Shown: positions 34,186 to 43,386 of the stretch, piece after piece
Numbering within the stretch: position 1 is the first letter of the stretch
Layout: each line of letters opens with the position of its first letter
Source: Ralstonia sp. RRA
Lineage (GTDB): Bacteria > Pseudomonadota > Gammaproteobacteria > Burkholderiales > Burkholderiaceae
DNA: 64,000 bases
Assembly: GCF_037023145.1 (NCBI RefSeq)
Contig: NZ_CP146091.1
Location: 930,001-994,000 of the forward strand
Reading direction: 5' to 3'
Position numbers and translations under genes: made by a program
The notes under the pieces: model-generated
Database searches by the model: none
Told to the model about the DNA's origin: nothing
The model's input: the letters and a program-made list of their open reading frames with translations, nothing else

Positions 34186-35669
34186 TGACGAATACGCATG
34201 TCGCCCCGCTGGAGGGCGCGCAAACCATCTCGATGCTGATCAATGGCGAGCGCGTGCAAGCCAGCAATGGCGCGGTCTTCGAGCGTCACAACCCGCTGGA
34301 TGGTTCTGTCGCGACGCGTGCGCCTGCGGCCACGGTGGAGGACGCACGCAATGCCGTCGACGCTGCTGCCGCTGCATTTCCAGGCTGGGCTGCCATAGGG
34401 CCGACCGAGCGTCGGGCGTTGCTGATGCGCGCCGCCCAAGCGCTCGAGGCCAAGGGCGCAGCCTTTGCCGCTGCAATGGCTGCTGAGACCGGCGCTTCCG
34501 CGTTGTGGGCAGGCTTCAACGTGCACTTGGCCGCCAGCGGCTTGCAAGAGGCTGCCGCCATGGTCACGCAGATTGCCGGCGAGATCATTCCGTCTGACGT
34601 GCCGGGCAGCCTCGCCATGGGGGTGCGTCAGCCTGCTGGCGTGGTGCTTGGCATCGCACCGTGGAATGCGCCGGTCATCCTGGCTGCGCGCGCGATTGCG
34701 TTACCGCTGGCGTGCGGCAATACCGTGGTGCTCAAGGGCTCGGAGATCTCGCCTGCCACGCACGGACTCATCATCGAAGCGTTGCAGGAAGCGGGGCTGC
34801 CCAAGGGCGTCGTCAACTTCGTGACGAACGCGCCGGCCGATGCCGGTGCCATCGTGGAGGCGATGATTGCGCACCCGGCGGTGCGACGCGTCAACTTCAC
34901 CGGCTCGACGCGCGTGGGGCGCATCATCGCGCAGACCTGCGCCACGTATCTGAAACCCGCTGTGCTGGAGCTGGGCGGCAAGGCGCCGCTGCTGGTGCTG
35001 GCTGATGCGGACATCGACGCTGCGGTGGATGGTGCGGCGTTTGGTGCGTTCGCCAACTCAGGCCAGATCTGCATGTCCACCGAACGCATCATCGTCGATG
35101 AAGCGATCGCCGATACGTTCGTTGCGAAGCTGGCCGCCAAGGCCGCTTCGCTGCCGCTGGGTGACCCGCGCAAGGGGCCGGCGGTGCTCGGCTCGGTGGT
35201 CGACATGAGCACAGTCGAACGTTGCAATCACTTGATCGACGACGCGTTGGCCAAGGGCGCGAAGCTGCTGTGCGGCGGCAAGGCGACCAGCACATTGATG
35301 CCCGCCACGCTGCTCGATCACGTCACGACGGACATGTTGATCTACTCGGAGGAGTCGTTCGGCCCAGTCAAGGGCATCGTGCGTGTGCGCGGCGACGATG
35401 CTGCCATCGCGTGCGCCAACGACAACGCATATGGATTGTCGTCTGCCGTGTTCAGCCGTGACGTGGCGCGCGCTATGAACGTCGCGCGCCGCATCGAATC
35501 GGGCATCTGCCACATCAACGGCCCGACCGTACACGACGAAGCGCAGATGCCGTTTGGTGGCGTCAAGGCGAGCGGCTTCGGGCGCTTTGGCGGCCGCGCG
35601 GGTGTGGCCGAATTTACCGAGCTGCGCTGGATGACGGTGCAGACCACGCCGCGCCACTACCCATTCTGA
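34185..35669 (+). CDS. Aromatic aldehyde dehydrogenase (benzaldehyde/vanillin type)
   Basis: 494-residue NAD(P)-dependent aldehyde dehydrogenase. Conserved parts are IAPWNAPVIL, the catalytic Glu in LELGGKAPL and the catalytic Cys in ANSGQICMSTER (near residue 297). The closest relatives by motif are salicylaldehyde, vanillin and benzaldehyde dehydrogenases. Its ATG overlaps the decarboxylase stop (ATGA), so the two are translationally coupled: it would oxidise the aldehyde made by the decarboxylase to the benzoate. Confidence 0.92.
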   Translation: MTNTHVAPLEGAQTISMLINGERVQASNGAVFERHNPLDGSVATRAPAATVEDARNAVDAAAAAFPGWAAIGPTERRALLMRAAQALEAKGAAFAAAMAAETGASALWAGFNVHLAASGLQEAAAMVTQIAGEIIPSDVPGSLAMGVRQPAGVVLGIAPWNAPVILAARAIALPLACGNTVVLKGSEISPATHGLIIEALQEAGLPKGVVNFVTNAPADAGAIVEAMIAHPAVRRVNFTGSTRVGRIIAQTCATYLKPAVLELGGKAPLLVLADADIDAAVDGAAFGAFANSGQICMSTERIIVDEAIADTFVAKLAAKAASLPLGDPRKGPAVLGSVVDMSTVERCNHLIDDALAKGAKLLCGGKATSTLMPATLLDHVTTDMLIYSEESFGPVKGIVRVRGDDAAIACANDNAYGLSSAVFSRDVARAMNVARRIESGICHINGPTVHDEAQMPFGGVKASGFGRFGGRAGVAEFTELRWMTVQTTPRHYPF

Positions 35670-35676
35670 GATGCGC

Positions 35677-36612
35677 ATGAAGATCGCCATTCTGGGTGCG
35701 GGCGCCATGGGCTCGCTGTTCGGCGGGTTGCTGGCGGAAACGGGCGAGCAGGTCACGTTGCTCGATATCAACGACGCACACCTCAGTGCGATCGCCGCTC
35801 ACGGCTTGCGGCTGGAAACCGATACCGGTGACCGCCACGTGCGCAACCTGCAGGCGCTGCGTCCAAGCCAGGCAACGCAGGTGCCGGATCTGCTGATCGT
35901 CTTCACGAAGTCGATGCACACGCGTGCCGCACTGGCGAGTGTGCGTCAGCTGATCGGGCCGTCCACGTATGTGCTGACGTTGCAGAACGGTCTGGGCAAT
36001 GTAGAGGCGCTGGCTTCGGTGGTGCCGCAGGAACGCATCCTCGTTGGTGTGACGACGTGGCCTGCGGATCTGGCGGGGGCCGGCCACGTGCGCTCGCATG
36101 GTGCCGGTGTGATCCGCATGATGACGGCCGATGGTGTTGATCGGCCGATGCTGGAGCGTGTCGTCAGTGTCTTGTCCGACGCGGGTCTGCGCTGCCAGGC
36201 CGATGCCAACGTATGGGGCGCCGTGTGGGAGAAGGTCGCGTTCAATGCCGCCCTCAATCCACTGTGTACGGTGCTGAATCGCCCGGTCGATGCGCTGGGC
36301 GTGGTGGAGGATGGGCCGGCGCTCGCGCTGACCATTGTCGAAGAAGTGCTGGCGGTGGCACGAGCAAGCGGCATCAGTGTCGACGCCACCAAGGTAAGCG
36401 ACAACGTGCGCCACGCCATCGTCGCGCATCGCGGGCACAAGCCGTCGATGCTGCAGGACGTGCTTGCCGGGCGCCCGACCGAGATTGAGTCGATCAATGG
36501 CGCCGTGGTCGTCGCGGCGCATCGGCATGGCGTGCGTGTGCCACATACCGAGACGCTCATGCAGTTGGTGCGACTGGTGCAGGCGCAATCCGCGCATCCG
36601 CAAACACCCTAG
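35677..36612 (+). CDS. Ketopantoate-reductase-family dehydrogenase, possible D-mandelate dehydrogenase
   Basis: 311-residue NAD(P)-dependent enzyme of the PanE/KPR family: Rossmann start MKIAILGAGAMGSLFGG, catalytic Lys in WEKVAFNAALNP (about K186) and conserved Glu in RPTEIESINGA. By similarity alone it would be called 2-dehydropantoate 2-reductase. Its place as third gene of a benzoylformate decarboxylase operon argues instead for a 2-oxo/2-hydroxy acid substrate: D-mandelate dehydrogenases of Enterococcus belong to this family, and oxidation of D-mandelate would supply benzoylformate. ATG 35677 has GAG six bases upstream; ATG 35671 is possible. Confidence 0.85.
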   Translation: MKIAILGAGAMGSLFGGLLAETGEQVTLLDINDAHLSAIAAHGLRLETDTGDRHVRNLQALRPSQATQVPDLLIVFTKSMHTRAALASVRQLIGPSTYVLTLQNGLGNVEALASVVPQERILVGVTTWPADLAGAGHVRSHGAGVIRMMTADGVDRPMLERVVSVLSDAGLRCQADANVWGAVWEKVAFNAALNPLCTVLNRPVDALGVVEDGPALALTIVEEVLAVARASGISVDATKVSDNVRHAIVAHRGHKPSMLQDVLAGRPTEIESINGAVVVAAHRHGVRVPHTETLMQLVRLVQAQSAHPQTP

Positions 36613-36640
36613 TTGAACAGGAGGCGGGTCCGCCTATATT
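36613..36640 (+). promoter_or_regulatory. Promoter of the aromatic-acid transporter
   Basis: -35 TTGAAC (36613-36618), 16-base spacer, -10 TATATT (36635-36640). The spacer is mostly the palindrome AGGCGG-GT-CCGCCT (36622-36635). Transcription would start near 36647, about 148 bases before the transporter ATG. Confidence 0.6.
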
Positions 36641-36641
36641 G

Positions 36642-36653
36642 TTAACATGTTAA
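36642..36653. promoter_or_regulatory. Perfect palindrome TTAACATGTTAA at the transcription start
   Basis: 12-bp perfect palindrome directly downstream of the -10 box, where a bound dimer would block initiation. MarR- and GntR-type repressors often bind AT-rich palindromes of this kind. No such regulator is encoded nearby. Confidence 0.55.
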
Positions 36654-36794
36654 ATAAATGGCGCGCAGACGCCAGCCCAATGGAGACAACCCCATGCTGT
36701 GCAGCTTCAGACTGGCGAGCGCGTCTAGCGCGCTTGCACAGGCGTATGCGCCTGGTTCACTACCTTGCCGTTCCACTTCTCAGCGGAGGCCGGT

Positions 36795-38186
36795 ATGAGC
36801 CAAGATCGTGCCCCCATCGACATCGGCAGTGTCTTGGATGATGGGCCGTTTTCGTTTGCCCAGAAGGCCGCCGTGCTGCTCGCGGCATTCGCCATCGTCA
36901 TGGATGGGTTTGATGGCCAGTTGATCGGCTTCGCCATCCCCGTGCTCATCAAGGAGTGGGGCATCACGCGCAACGCATTTGCGCCGGCGGTGGCTGCTGG
37001 CTTGATCGGCATGGGCATCGGAAGCGCGCTCGCCGGCTTGTTTGCCGATCGCTTCGGGCGGCGCTGGGCGCTGATCGGCAGCGTGTTCGTGTTTGGTGCG
37101 GCCACCTGCATGATCGGTTTTGCACCCAATGTGGCGACGATTGCCGCGCTGCGTTTTATCGCGGGCCTGGGCATTGGTGGCGCACTGCCGAGCTCAACCA
37201 CGATGACGGCCGAGTTCACGCCGGCCCGGCGCCGCACGCTGGCGGTGACCGCCACCATCGTGTGCGTACCGCTGGGAGGCATGCTGGCGGGGATGTTCGC
37301 CGGCCACGTGCTGCCGATCTACGGATGGCGCGGGCTGTTCTGGATTGGTGGCGCGCTGCCGCTGGTGCTTGGGTTCGTACTGGTTGCGGCACTGCCGGAG
37401 TCACCTCGATTCCTGGCGCGTCGCCAGTCGCATTGGCCACAACTGGCCAGGCTGCTGACGCGCATGGAGCGCTCCACGCCGGCTGATGCCACCTTCACCG
37501 ATCTGGCTGGCCAGAAGGTCATCCAGCACGCTGGGTTCCGCTCGCTCTTTGCGCCGGGGCAGGCGCGCGACACGGTGGCGTTGTGGGCGGCTTTCTTCAT
37601 GTGCCTGCTGGCGGTGTACGCAGCATTCAGCTGGCTGCCGACCATGCTGGCCTCGGAGGGGTTGAGTGTGGCGGTGGCGGGGCAGGGTTTGACGGCCTAC
37701 AACCTGGGCGGCGTGATCGGCGCGCTGGTGTGTGCCGTGGCGATTGCGCGCTGGGGCTCACGCTGGCCCATGGCACTGTGCTGCATCGGCGCAGCACTGA
37801 GCGCATTCGCTATGCAGGGTGTGGATACCCGGCAGAGCACGCAATTGTTGATCGTCGGTTTGGGCTTGCATGGGCTGTTCGTCAACGCGGTGCAGTCGAC
37901 CATGTACGCGCTGTGTGCGTTTGTCTATCCGACAGCGGTGCGCGCCACGGGCACCGCCTCTGCCGTCGCATTCGGGCGACTGGGCGCGATCCTGAGTGCG
38001 TTTGCTGGCGCCATGGTCATCACGGCAGGTGGTTCGAGTGCTTACCTGGCGATGCTGGGGATCGCCATGCTGGTGGTGCTGGGTGCGTTGCTGGTGATGC
38101 GGGAGCAGATTCCGCGGTTGACCGCGCGCGCCGCCAATGAGGTGGCCGCCGCGCCGGTGCCGCACGGCAGCCCAGTCAAACCGTAG
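36795..38186 (+). CDS. MFS transporter, aromatic acid:H+ symporter (AAHS) family
   Basis: 463-residue twelve-helix transporter. The first helix carries MDGFDGQLIGFAIP, the DGFD signature of the AAHS group (PcaK, BenK, MhpT), followed by GLFADRFGRRWA, the loop 2-3 motif. It would import an aromatic acid such as a mandelate or benzoylformate, matching the enzymes upstream. ATG 36795 has GCGGAGG at 36783-36789. Although in line with the operon it has its own promoter with palindromes, so its expression may be set separately. Its stop is 24 bases from the convergent rng. Confidence 0.92.
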   Translation: MSQDRAPIDIGSVLDDGPFSFAQKAAVLLAAFAIVMDGFDGQLIGFAIPVLIKEWGITRNAFAPAVAAGLIGMGIGSALAGLFADRFGRRWALIGSVFVFGAATCMIGFAPNVATIAALRFIAGLGIGGALPSSTTMTAEFTPARRRTLAVTATIVCVPLGGMLAGMFAGHVLPIYGWRGLFWIGGALPLVLGFVLVAALPESPRFLARRQSHWPQLARLLTRMERSTPADATFTDLAGQKVIQHAGFRSLFAPGQARDTVALWAAFFMCLLAVYAAFSWLPTMLASEGLSVAVAGQGLTAYNLGGVIGALVCAVAIARWGSRWPMALCCIGAALSAFAMQGVDTRQSTQLLIVGLGLHGLFVNAVQSTMYALCAFVYPTAVRATGTASAVAFGRLGAILSAFAGAMVITAGGSSAYLAMLGIAMLVVLGALLVMREQIPRLTARAANEVAAAPVPHGSPVKP

Positions 38187-38210
38187 CGGCCGTGCACGCT
38201 TGGAGCAGTG

Positions 38211-39680
38211 TTACATCAAGATGATGTCGTACTGCTCCTGGCTGGCCGCGGATGACTCCACCTGCAACGAAATCGGCTTGCCGATAAAGTCGCCCAGCAT
38301 CGCCAGGTGCTGGCTTTCTTCTTCCAGGAACAAGTCGATCACCGACTGCGAGGCCAAGATGCGGAACTCGCGCGGATTGAACTGCCGGGACTCGCGCATG
38401 ATCTCCCGCAGGATGTCGTAGCACACCGTACGCGGCGTCTTCACCTGGCCCTTGCCCTGGCACACCGGGCACTGTTCACACAGCACGTGCGCAAGCGATT
38501 CCCGCGTGCGTTTGCGCGTCATCTCCACAAGCCCCAGCTGCGAGAAGCTGTTGACCGTGATGCGCGTGCGGTCGCGCGACAGCGCCTTGCGCAACTCGGC
38601 CAGCACCGCATCGCGATGGTCGGCGGACTCCATGTCGATGAAGTCGATGATGATGATGCCGCCCAGATTGCGCAGCCGCAGTTGCCGTGCGATGGTGTGC
38701 GCAGCTTCCAGGTTGGTCTTGAAGATCGTGTCGTCGAAGTTGCGCGCGCCCACGTAGCCGCCGGTGTTGACGTCGATGGTCGTCATCGCCTCGGTCTGGT
38801 CGATCATCAGGTAGCCGCCCGATTTCAGATCGACGCGGCGCGACAGCGCGCGCTCGACTTCCGCCTCGATGTTGTACAGATCGAAGATCGGCCGCTCGCC
38901 GGTGTAGTGCGTCAGGCGCTCGACCACGGCAGGTGTGTATTCCTGCGCAAATTCGATCAGCTTCTGATGGTTCTCGCGCGAATCGACTTGGATGCTGCGC
39001 GTTTCATCCGTCACGAAATCGCGCAGCACGCGCTGGGCGAGGTTCAGGTCCTGGTACAGGATCGACGGCGCGGGCAGGGTGGTGGCGTTGTGGCGGATGG
39101 TCGCCCAGATCTTGCGCAGGTAGGCGACGTCGTTGGCGAGCTCTTCGTCGGTCGATTCTTCGGCGATCGTGCGCACGATGAAGCCGCCACGCTCCTCGGT
39201 CGGCACCATCGCCGTCACACGCGCACGCAGCGCTTCACGCTCAGCCTCGTTGCCGATCTTCTGCGAGATACCGATGTGCGGATCCTGCGGCAGATACACG
39301 AGCGTGCGGCCGGCAATGCTGACCTGCGTGGAGAGCCGCGCGCCCTTGGTGCCGATCGGGTCCTTGATGACTTGCACCATCAGGGCCTGGCCTTCGAACA
39401 GCGTCTTCTCAATGGCGACCTGCGGCGTGGGCGGGGCGTCCTTGGCATCGCGCGGGTGCCAGATGTCGGCCACGTGCAGGAACGCCGCGCGCTCCAGGCC
39501 GATGTCGATGAACGCGGATTGCATGCCCGGAAGCACGCGCACAACCTTACCGAGGTAGATGTTGCCGACCAGCCCGCGCGTGAGTGTGCGCTCGATGTGG
39601 AGCTCCTGAACGGCGGCTTGCTGGACGATGGCCACGCGCGTTTCTTGCGGCGTGATATTGACGAGGATGTCTTCGGACAT
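38211..39680 (-). CDS. rng: Ribonuclease G
   Basis: 489-residue endoribonuclease of the RNase E/G family, which matures 16S rRNA 5' ends and degrades some mRNAs. An S1 domain in residues 30-110 (GNIYLGKVVRVLPGMQSAFIDIG), the DNase-I-like catalytic site DVNTGGYVG with IDFIDM further on (acidic Mg ligands), and the Zn-link CPVCQGKG near residue 405 are present. It lacks the long degradosome tail of RNase E. Last gene of the maf/rlmH/rsfS run; 123 bases separate it from maf. Confidence 0.95.
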   Translation of the reverse strand: MSEDILVNITPQETRVAIVQQAAVQELHIERTLTRGLVGNIYLGKVVRVLPGMQSAFIDIGLERAAFLHVADIWHPRDAKDAPPTPQVAIEKTLFEGQALMVQVIKDPIGTKGARLSTQVSIAGRTLVYLPQDPHIGISQKIGNEAEREALRARVTAMVPTEERGGFIVRTIAEESTDEELANDVAYLRKIWATIRHNATTLPAPSILYQDLNLAQRVLRDFVTDETRSIQVDSRENHQKLIEFAQEYTPAVVERLTHYTGERPIFDLYNIEAEVERALSRRVDLKSGGYLMIDQTEAMTTIDVNTGGYVGARNFDDTIFKTNLEAAHTIARQLRLRNLGGIIIIDFIDMESADHRDAVLAELRKALSRDRTRITVNSFSQLGLVEMTRKRTRESLAHVLCEQCPVCQGKGQVKTPRTVCYDILREIMRESRQFNPREFRILASQSVIDLFLEEESQHLAMLGDFIGKPISLQVESSAASQEQYDIILM

Positions 39681-39803
39681 GGGGATACCAAGAGAGCGGG
39701 TTTCAGCACCCGCCTCCAGGCTTGTCCTGCGCCCGAAGCGTGTCTTGAAACCGGCCCCCGCACGCTGTCCGGTGCGTGCTTCAGCGGCCGGTCAGAGGGC
39801 GAG

Positions 39804-40436
39804 TTACAGCGTGATGCCCGCCTGTGCGAGCAGTGCTGCCGTCTCGAACAAGGGTAGACCCATGATACCCGAATAGCTTCCCGAAATATGGGCGACAAAG
39901 GCGGCTGCGCGGCCCTGGATGCCGTACGCGCCGGCCTTGCCGAAGGGCTCGCCGCTGGCGATGTAGCGGGCGATGTCGTTGTCCGTCAGCACGGCAAAGC
40001 GCACGTCGGAAATGGACAGTGCATGCATCGGCGTACCGTCGGCTTTGACAACGGTGACGGCGGTTAGCACTCGGTGCTCGCGGCCGGACATGCCGCGCAG
40101 CATGCGGTGGGCGTCGGCGGCGTCGGTCGGCTTGCCGAGAATCTCGCCGCCCAGGCACACCGTGGTGTCGGACGTGAGGATCGGCAGGGCGGGCAGGTTG
40201 CGCGCGACGCGGCGGCGCGCGGCGGCTTGCGCTTTCAATGCGCAGACGCGTTGGACGTAGTCATCGGGCGTTTCGCCGGGAAGCACGGCTTCCAGCGCTT
40301 CGGCATCCTCATCACCATCGGCCAGCAGCAGCTCGAAGCGCGCGCCGATCTGGCGCAGCAAGTCCTGCCGGCGCGGGCTTTGGGATGCGAGATAGAGATG
40401 CGGCGCGCCGCTTTGGCCCGTCAGATCCATGGTCAT
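39804..40436 (-). CDS. maf: Maf-family nucleotide pyrophosphatase
   Basis: 210-residue Maf/YhdE/YceF-type house-cleaning pyrophosphatase, which hydrolyses non-canonical nucleoside triphosphates. It has [14 protein letters not shown] at the N terminus, [15 protein letters not shown] in the middle and [24 protein letters not shown] near the end, the usual three blocks. ATG 40436 overlaps the rlmH stop (ATGA), so coupling fixes this start; an ATG at 40430 is also in frame and a farther one at 40472 is unlikely. Confidence 0.93.
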   Translation of the reverse strand: MTMDLTGQSGAPHLYLASQSPRRQDLLRQIGARFELLLADGDEDAEALEAVLPGETPDDYVQRVCALKAQAAARRRVARNLPALPILTSDTTVCLGGEILGKPTDAADAHRMLRGMSGREHRVLTAVTVVKADGTPMHALSISDVRFAVLTDNDIARYIASGEPFGKAGAYGIQGRAAAFVAHISGSYSGIMGLPLFETAALLAQAGITL

Positions 40437-40903
40437 ACGCGGTGGTACGGGTGGTTCTGGGTGATGCTCCACGCGCGGTAGAGCTGTTCGGCCAGCAGCA
40501 CGCGCACCATGCCGTGCGGCAGGGTCAGGCTCGACAGGCGGATCAACGTGCGGGCTTTCGCCTTGAGCGCCGGGTCAAGCCCGTCCGCGCCGCCAATCAC
40601 GAAAGCGATGTCGCCGCCTTCCTGTTGCCATCCGGTGAGGGATTCGGCAAGTGCCACGGTGGTCAGGTCCTTGCCGCGCTCATCCAGGGCGATCATGCGG
40701 CAGCCTTTGGGCAGCGCGGCTTCAATGCGTGCGGCTTCCAACTGCATGACGGTGGCGGCGGTGCGGCTGCCCGAGCGCTGCTCGGGCTTGATCTCGCGCA
40801 GTTCGATGCGCAGTTCGGGCGGCATGCGCTTGGCGTATTCAGAGAAGCCGTCCTCGATCCAGGACGGCATCTTGTGCCCGACGGCGACGATCAGCAACTG
40901 CAT
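40433..40903 (-). CDS. rlmH: 23S rRNA pseudouridine(1915) N3-methyltransferase
   Basis: 156-residue SPOUT methyltransferase acting on m3-psi 1915 in helix 69 of 23S rRNA on assembled ribosomes. [11 protein letters not shown] forms the SAM-binding knot and the C terminus [15 protein letters not shown] includes the invariant YHR. Length matches the family. 21 bases after rsfS and coupled by a 4-base overlap to maf. Confidence 0.96.
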   Translation of the reverse strand: MQLLIVAVGHKMPSWIEDGFSEYAKRMPPELRIELREIKPEQRSGSRTAATVMQLEAARIEAALPKGCRMIALDERGKDLTTVALAESLTGWQQEGGDIAFVIGGADGLDPALKAKARTLIRLSSLTLPHGMVRVLLAEQLYRAWSITQNHPYHRV

Positions 40904-40924
40904 GGCGAGACTACCGGCGCGAAA

Positions 40925-41554
40925 TTACGCTGCCCGCTTCTTGGCCGGAGCGCGCTTGGCTGCCGTCTTGGTCGCCGTTTTTGCGGCAGTCTTCGTGGCG
41001 GGCTTGCCGGTGCCGGTTGCGCGCTTGGTGGCAGGCTTCTTGGCAGCGGTCTTGGCGGGCGCCTTCTTGGCCGGCGCTGCAGCCTTGGTCGGGCGCTCAC
41101 CAGCCAGTGCCGGCTTGGTGGTACGGCGCTTGGCCGGCGTGACCTCTTCGGCCTCGTCTTCCTCGTCGTCGTAGCCTTCGCTGGCCTTGGGCAGACCGCG
41201 CTTGCCGGTCCCGCCGAGTTCGACGCGCACCGGCTTGTCGCCCCAGATTTCTTCCAGGTTGTAGTACTGGCGCAGTTGCGGCTGGAAGATGTGGACCACG
41301 GCGTCGCCGCAGTCGACCAGCACCCATTCGCCCACGTCTTCGCCTTCCACGGCGATGACGTGGCCGCCGGCTTCCTTGACGGCGTCACGGACGGACGCGG
41401 CGAGGGCCTTGGTCTGGCGGTTGGACGTACCGCTGGCGATGACCGTGCGGTCGAACAGTTCGGTCAGGTGCGTCGTATTGAAGACCTTGATGTCTTGCGC
41501 CTTGACGTCTTCGAGCGCGTCGACGATCACGCGTTGTAGTTTGCGAATATCCAT
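40925..41554 (-). CDS. rsfS: Ribosomal silencing factor RsfS with a long basic tail
   Basis: Residues 1-112 are a normal RsfS/Iojap domain (VDALEDVKAQDIKV..., GEWVLVDCGDAVVHIF), which binds ribosomal protein uL14 and keeps subunits apart under starvation. Beyond it the protein runs on to 209 residues: an acidic patch (DDEEDEAEE, 129-137), then some 70 residues almost only of Lys, Ala, Pro, Thr and Arg with PAKK/TAAK/PATK-like repeats, much like histone H1-type bacterial proteins. The tail may bind rRNA or DNA. Located between nadD and rlmH. Confidence 0.95.
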   Translation of the reverse strand: MDIRKLQRVIVDALEDVKAQDIKVFNTTHLTELFDRTVIASGTSNRQTKALAASVRDAVKEAGGHVIAVEGEDVGEWVLVDCGDAVVHIFQPQLRQYYNLEEIWGDKPVRVELGGTGKRGLPKASEGYDDEEDEAEEVTPAKRRTTKPALAGERPTKAAAPAKKAPAKTAAKKPATKRATGTGKPATKTAAKTATKTAAKRAPAKKRAA

Positions 41555-41624
41555 ACTGAGTGAGAAGAACGTTTAAAGGGCGAAAGAAAGGTCAAAAAGC
41601 GCGCGAGTGAAGTCAATCACGCGG

Positions 41625-42335
41625 TCAAACACTCACCGTGCCATTGGCACGGCGGTACAGCGAATGCGATTGGGTCAGGTCGGCCACGCCGGCGGGCAGG
41701 TCGGCGTCGCAGCGTTCGCCGGCGGCAAGCTGCTGGCGCAGGCGGGTGGACGACAGGTCGACGGACAGCGTCTGGTCGATCCACATATGGCCGGCGGGTG
41801 CGCATTGTATCAATGCCGTGTCGCCGCGGCGCACATCAAGCTCATGCTGCACTGGCACATGCAACGCGTTCAGGTCAAAACCGGGGCGCGTGGCGACACA
41901 CAGGTGCACGTATTCGAACAGGTCTTGCCAGCCGTGCCAGGTATCCAGGCCGACGAGCTGGTCGGCGCCCATCAGCCACGCCATGGAGGTGTCCGGACCG
42001 TAGACGTCGCGCAACTCACGTACGGTATCGATGGTGTAGCTGGGGCCGTGACGGTCGACTTCCATGCTGGTCACATGGACTTTGGCGTGGCCACCACGGA
42101 CCGCTTTGGCGGCCAATTCAGTCATGGCAAAACGCAGCGGCGCAGGCGTGATGTCAGCGGCTTTCTGCCACGACACACCGGTCGGAATCCACAGCAGTTC
42201 GTCCAGATCGAGCCGGGCGATGCACAGCTCGGCCAGGGCGATGTGGCCGACGTGCGGCGGATCGAAGGTGCCGCCCAGCAAGCCGAGGCGGTAGGGGCGG
42301 TCGAGATCGGGGCGCACGAACGTGGGAAGCGTCAT
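41625..42335 (-). CDS. nadD: Nicotinate-nucleotide adenylyltransferase
   Basis: 236-residue enzyme that turns nicotinate mononucleotide into deamido-NAD in NAD synthesis. [20 protein letters not shown] carries the nucleotidyltransferase HxGH motif and SSTRLRQQL the second phosphate-binding motif near the C terminus. ATG 42335 overlaps the hemF stop (ATGA), which sets the start; in-frame codons up to 42416 lie inside hemF and are unlikely. Confidence 0.95.
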   Translation of the reverse strand: MTLPTFVRPDLDRPYRLGLLGGTFDPPHVGHIALAELCIARLDLDELLWIPTGVSWQKAADITPAPLRFAMTELAAKAVRGGHAKVHVTSMEVDRHGPSYTIDTVRELRDVYGPDTSMAWLMGADQLVGLDTWHGWQDLFEYVHLCVATRPGFDLNALHVPVQHELDVRRGDTALIQCAPAGHMWIDQTLSVDLSSTRLRQQLAAGERCDADLPAGVADLTQSHSLYRRANGTVSV

Positions 42336-43276
42336 ACCCAATCGCGCGCCGGCAGGAAATCGGTGTACAGCGCCGCTTCCGGCGAGCCCGGTTCGGGCTG
42401 CCAGTCGTAGCGCCAATTGGCCACGGGCGGCATCGACATCAGGATCGATTCCGCGCGGCCGCCGCTTTGCAGGCCGAACAGCGTGCCGCGATCGAATACG
42501 AGGTTGAACTCGACATAGCGGCCCCGGCGGTAGGCCTGGAAGTCGCGTTCGGTGTCGCCATACGGGGTGGCGTGGCGTCGCTCGGCGATGGGCAGCCAGG
42601 CGGGCAGGAACGCGTCGCCCACCGAGCGCATCATCTCGAAGCTGCGGTCGAAGCCGAGCTCAGCAAAGTCGTCGAAGAAGATGCCGCCGATGCCGCGCGC
42701 TTCCTTGCGGTGCTTTAGATAGAAATAGTCATCGCACCACTGCTTGAAGCGCGGGTACAGCTCGTCGCCGTAGGGGGCCAGGGCGCCCTGGCAGGTGCGG
42801 TGGAAGTGCGTCGCGTCTTCGGTGAAGCCGTAGTAGGGCGTTAGGTCCATGCCGCCGCCGAACCACCAGACGGGCTCGGCATCGGGCCGCACGGCGACGA
42901 AGCAGCGCACGTTCATGTGCACGGTCGGCACGTACGGGTTGCGCGGGTGGAAGACCAGCGACACGCCCATCGCCTCGAAACCGCGGCCTGCCAGTTCCGG
43001 CCGGTTGGCGGTGGCCGACGGGGGCAGGGTGTCGCCCATCACGTGCGAGAAGCCGACGCCGCCACGCTCCAGCAACGCGCCGCCTTCCAGGATGCGGGTG
43101 CGGCCGCTGCCGCGCAGGCGCTCGGTGGGCGGTTTTTCCCACGCGTCGGTGGCGAAGTTGCCGCCGTCGAGCGCGCTCGCGGCAGTGGTGATGCGGTCCT
43201 GCAGGTCCAGCAGGTAGGCGCGGACGGCTTGGGTATCCATCAGATTCGGGAGGGGCCGTTGGGGCGGCCGGGTCAT
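42332..43276 (-). CDS. hemF: Oxygen-dependent coproporphyrinogen III oxidase
   Basis: 314-residue enzyme of aerobic haem synthesis (coproporphyrinogen III to protoporphyrinogen IX). Hallmarks: [29 protein letters not shown] and [16 protein letters not shown]...[16 protein letters not shown] 43276 has GGTGA seven bases upstream; an ATG at 43240 would give 302 residues, nearer E. coli HemF (299), and cannot be excluded. Four-base overlap with nadD. Confidence 0.95.
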   Translation of the reverse strand: MTRPPQRPLPNLMDTQAVRAYLLDLQDRITTAASALDGGNFATDAWEKPPTERLRGSGRTRILEGGALLERGGVGFSHVMGDTLPPSATANRPELAGRGFEAMGVSLVFHPRNPYVPTVHMNVRCFVAVRPDAEPVWWFGGGMDLTPYYGFTEDATHFHRTCQGALAPYGDELYPRFKQWCDDYFYLKHRKEARGIGGIFFDDFAELGFDRSFEMMRSVGDAFLPAWLPIAERRHATPYGDTERDFQAYRRGRYVEFNLVFDRGTLFGLQSGGRAESILMSMPPVANWRYDWQPEPGSPEAALYTDFLPARDWV

Positions 43277-43342
43277 ACGGTTGTCACCATTGTAGCGGGC
43301 GGGCCGCTTAGGGCTTGTTGGGAATCACCCGGGGTGACGGAA

Positions 43343-43377
43343 GCCGCGCTTGCCCCATGGTGGGGCATCAGCGCGGC
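43343..43377. other. Strong two-part hairpin between purD and hemF
   Basis: GCCGCGC/GCGCGGC (43343-43349, 43371-43377) encloses TGCCCCA/TGGGGCA (43351-43357, 43361-43367) with loop TGG. It lies 10 bases behind the purD stop on the minus strand and ahead of hemF. No T-run follows, so a Rho-dependent end, an RNA-stability element or a hemF leader structure are all possible. Confidence 0.5.
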
Positions 43378-43386
43378 AGGGATCGC

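Noticed and set aside
35677..36612. Naming the KPR-family gene panE outright
   Set aside because: Context in a benzoylformate operon makes another 2-oxo/2-hydroxy acid more likely; the symbol was left empty.
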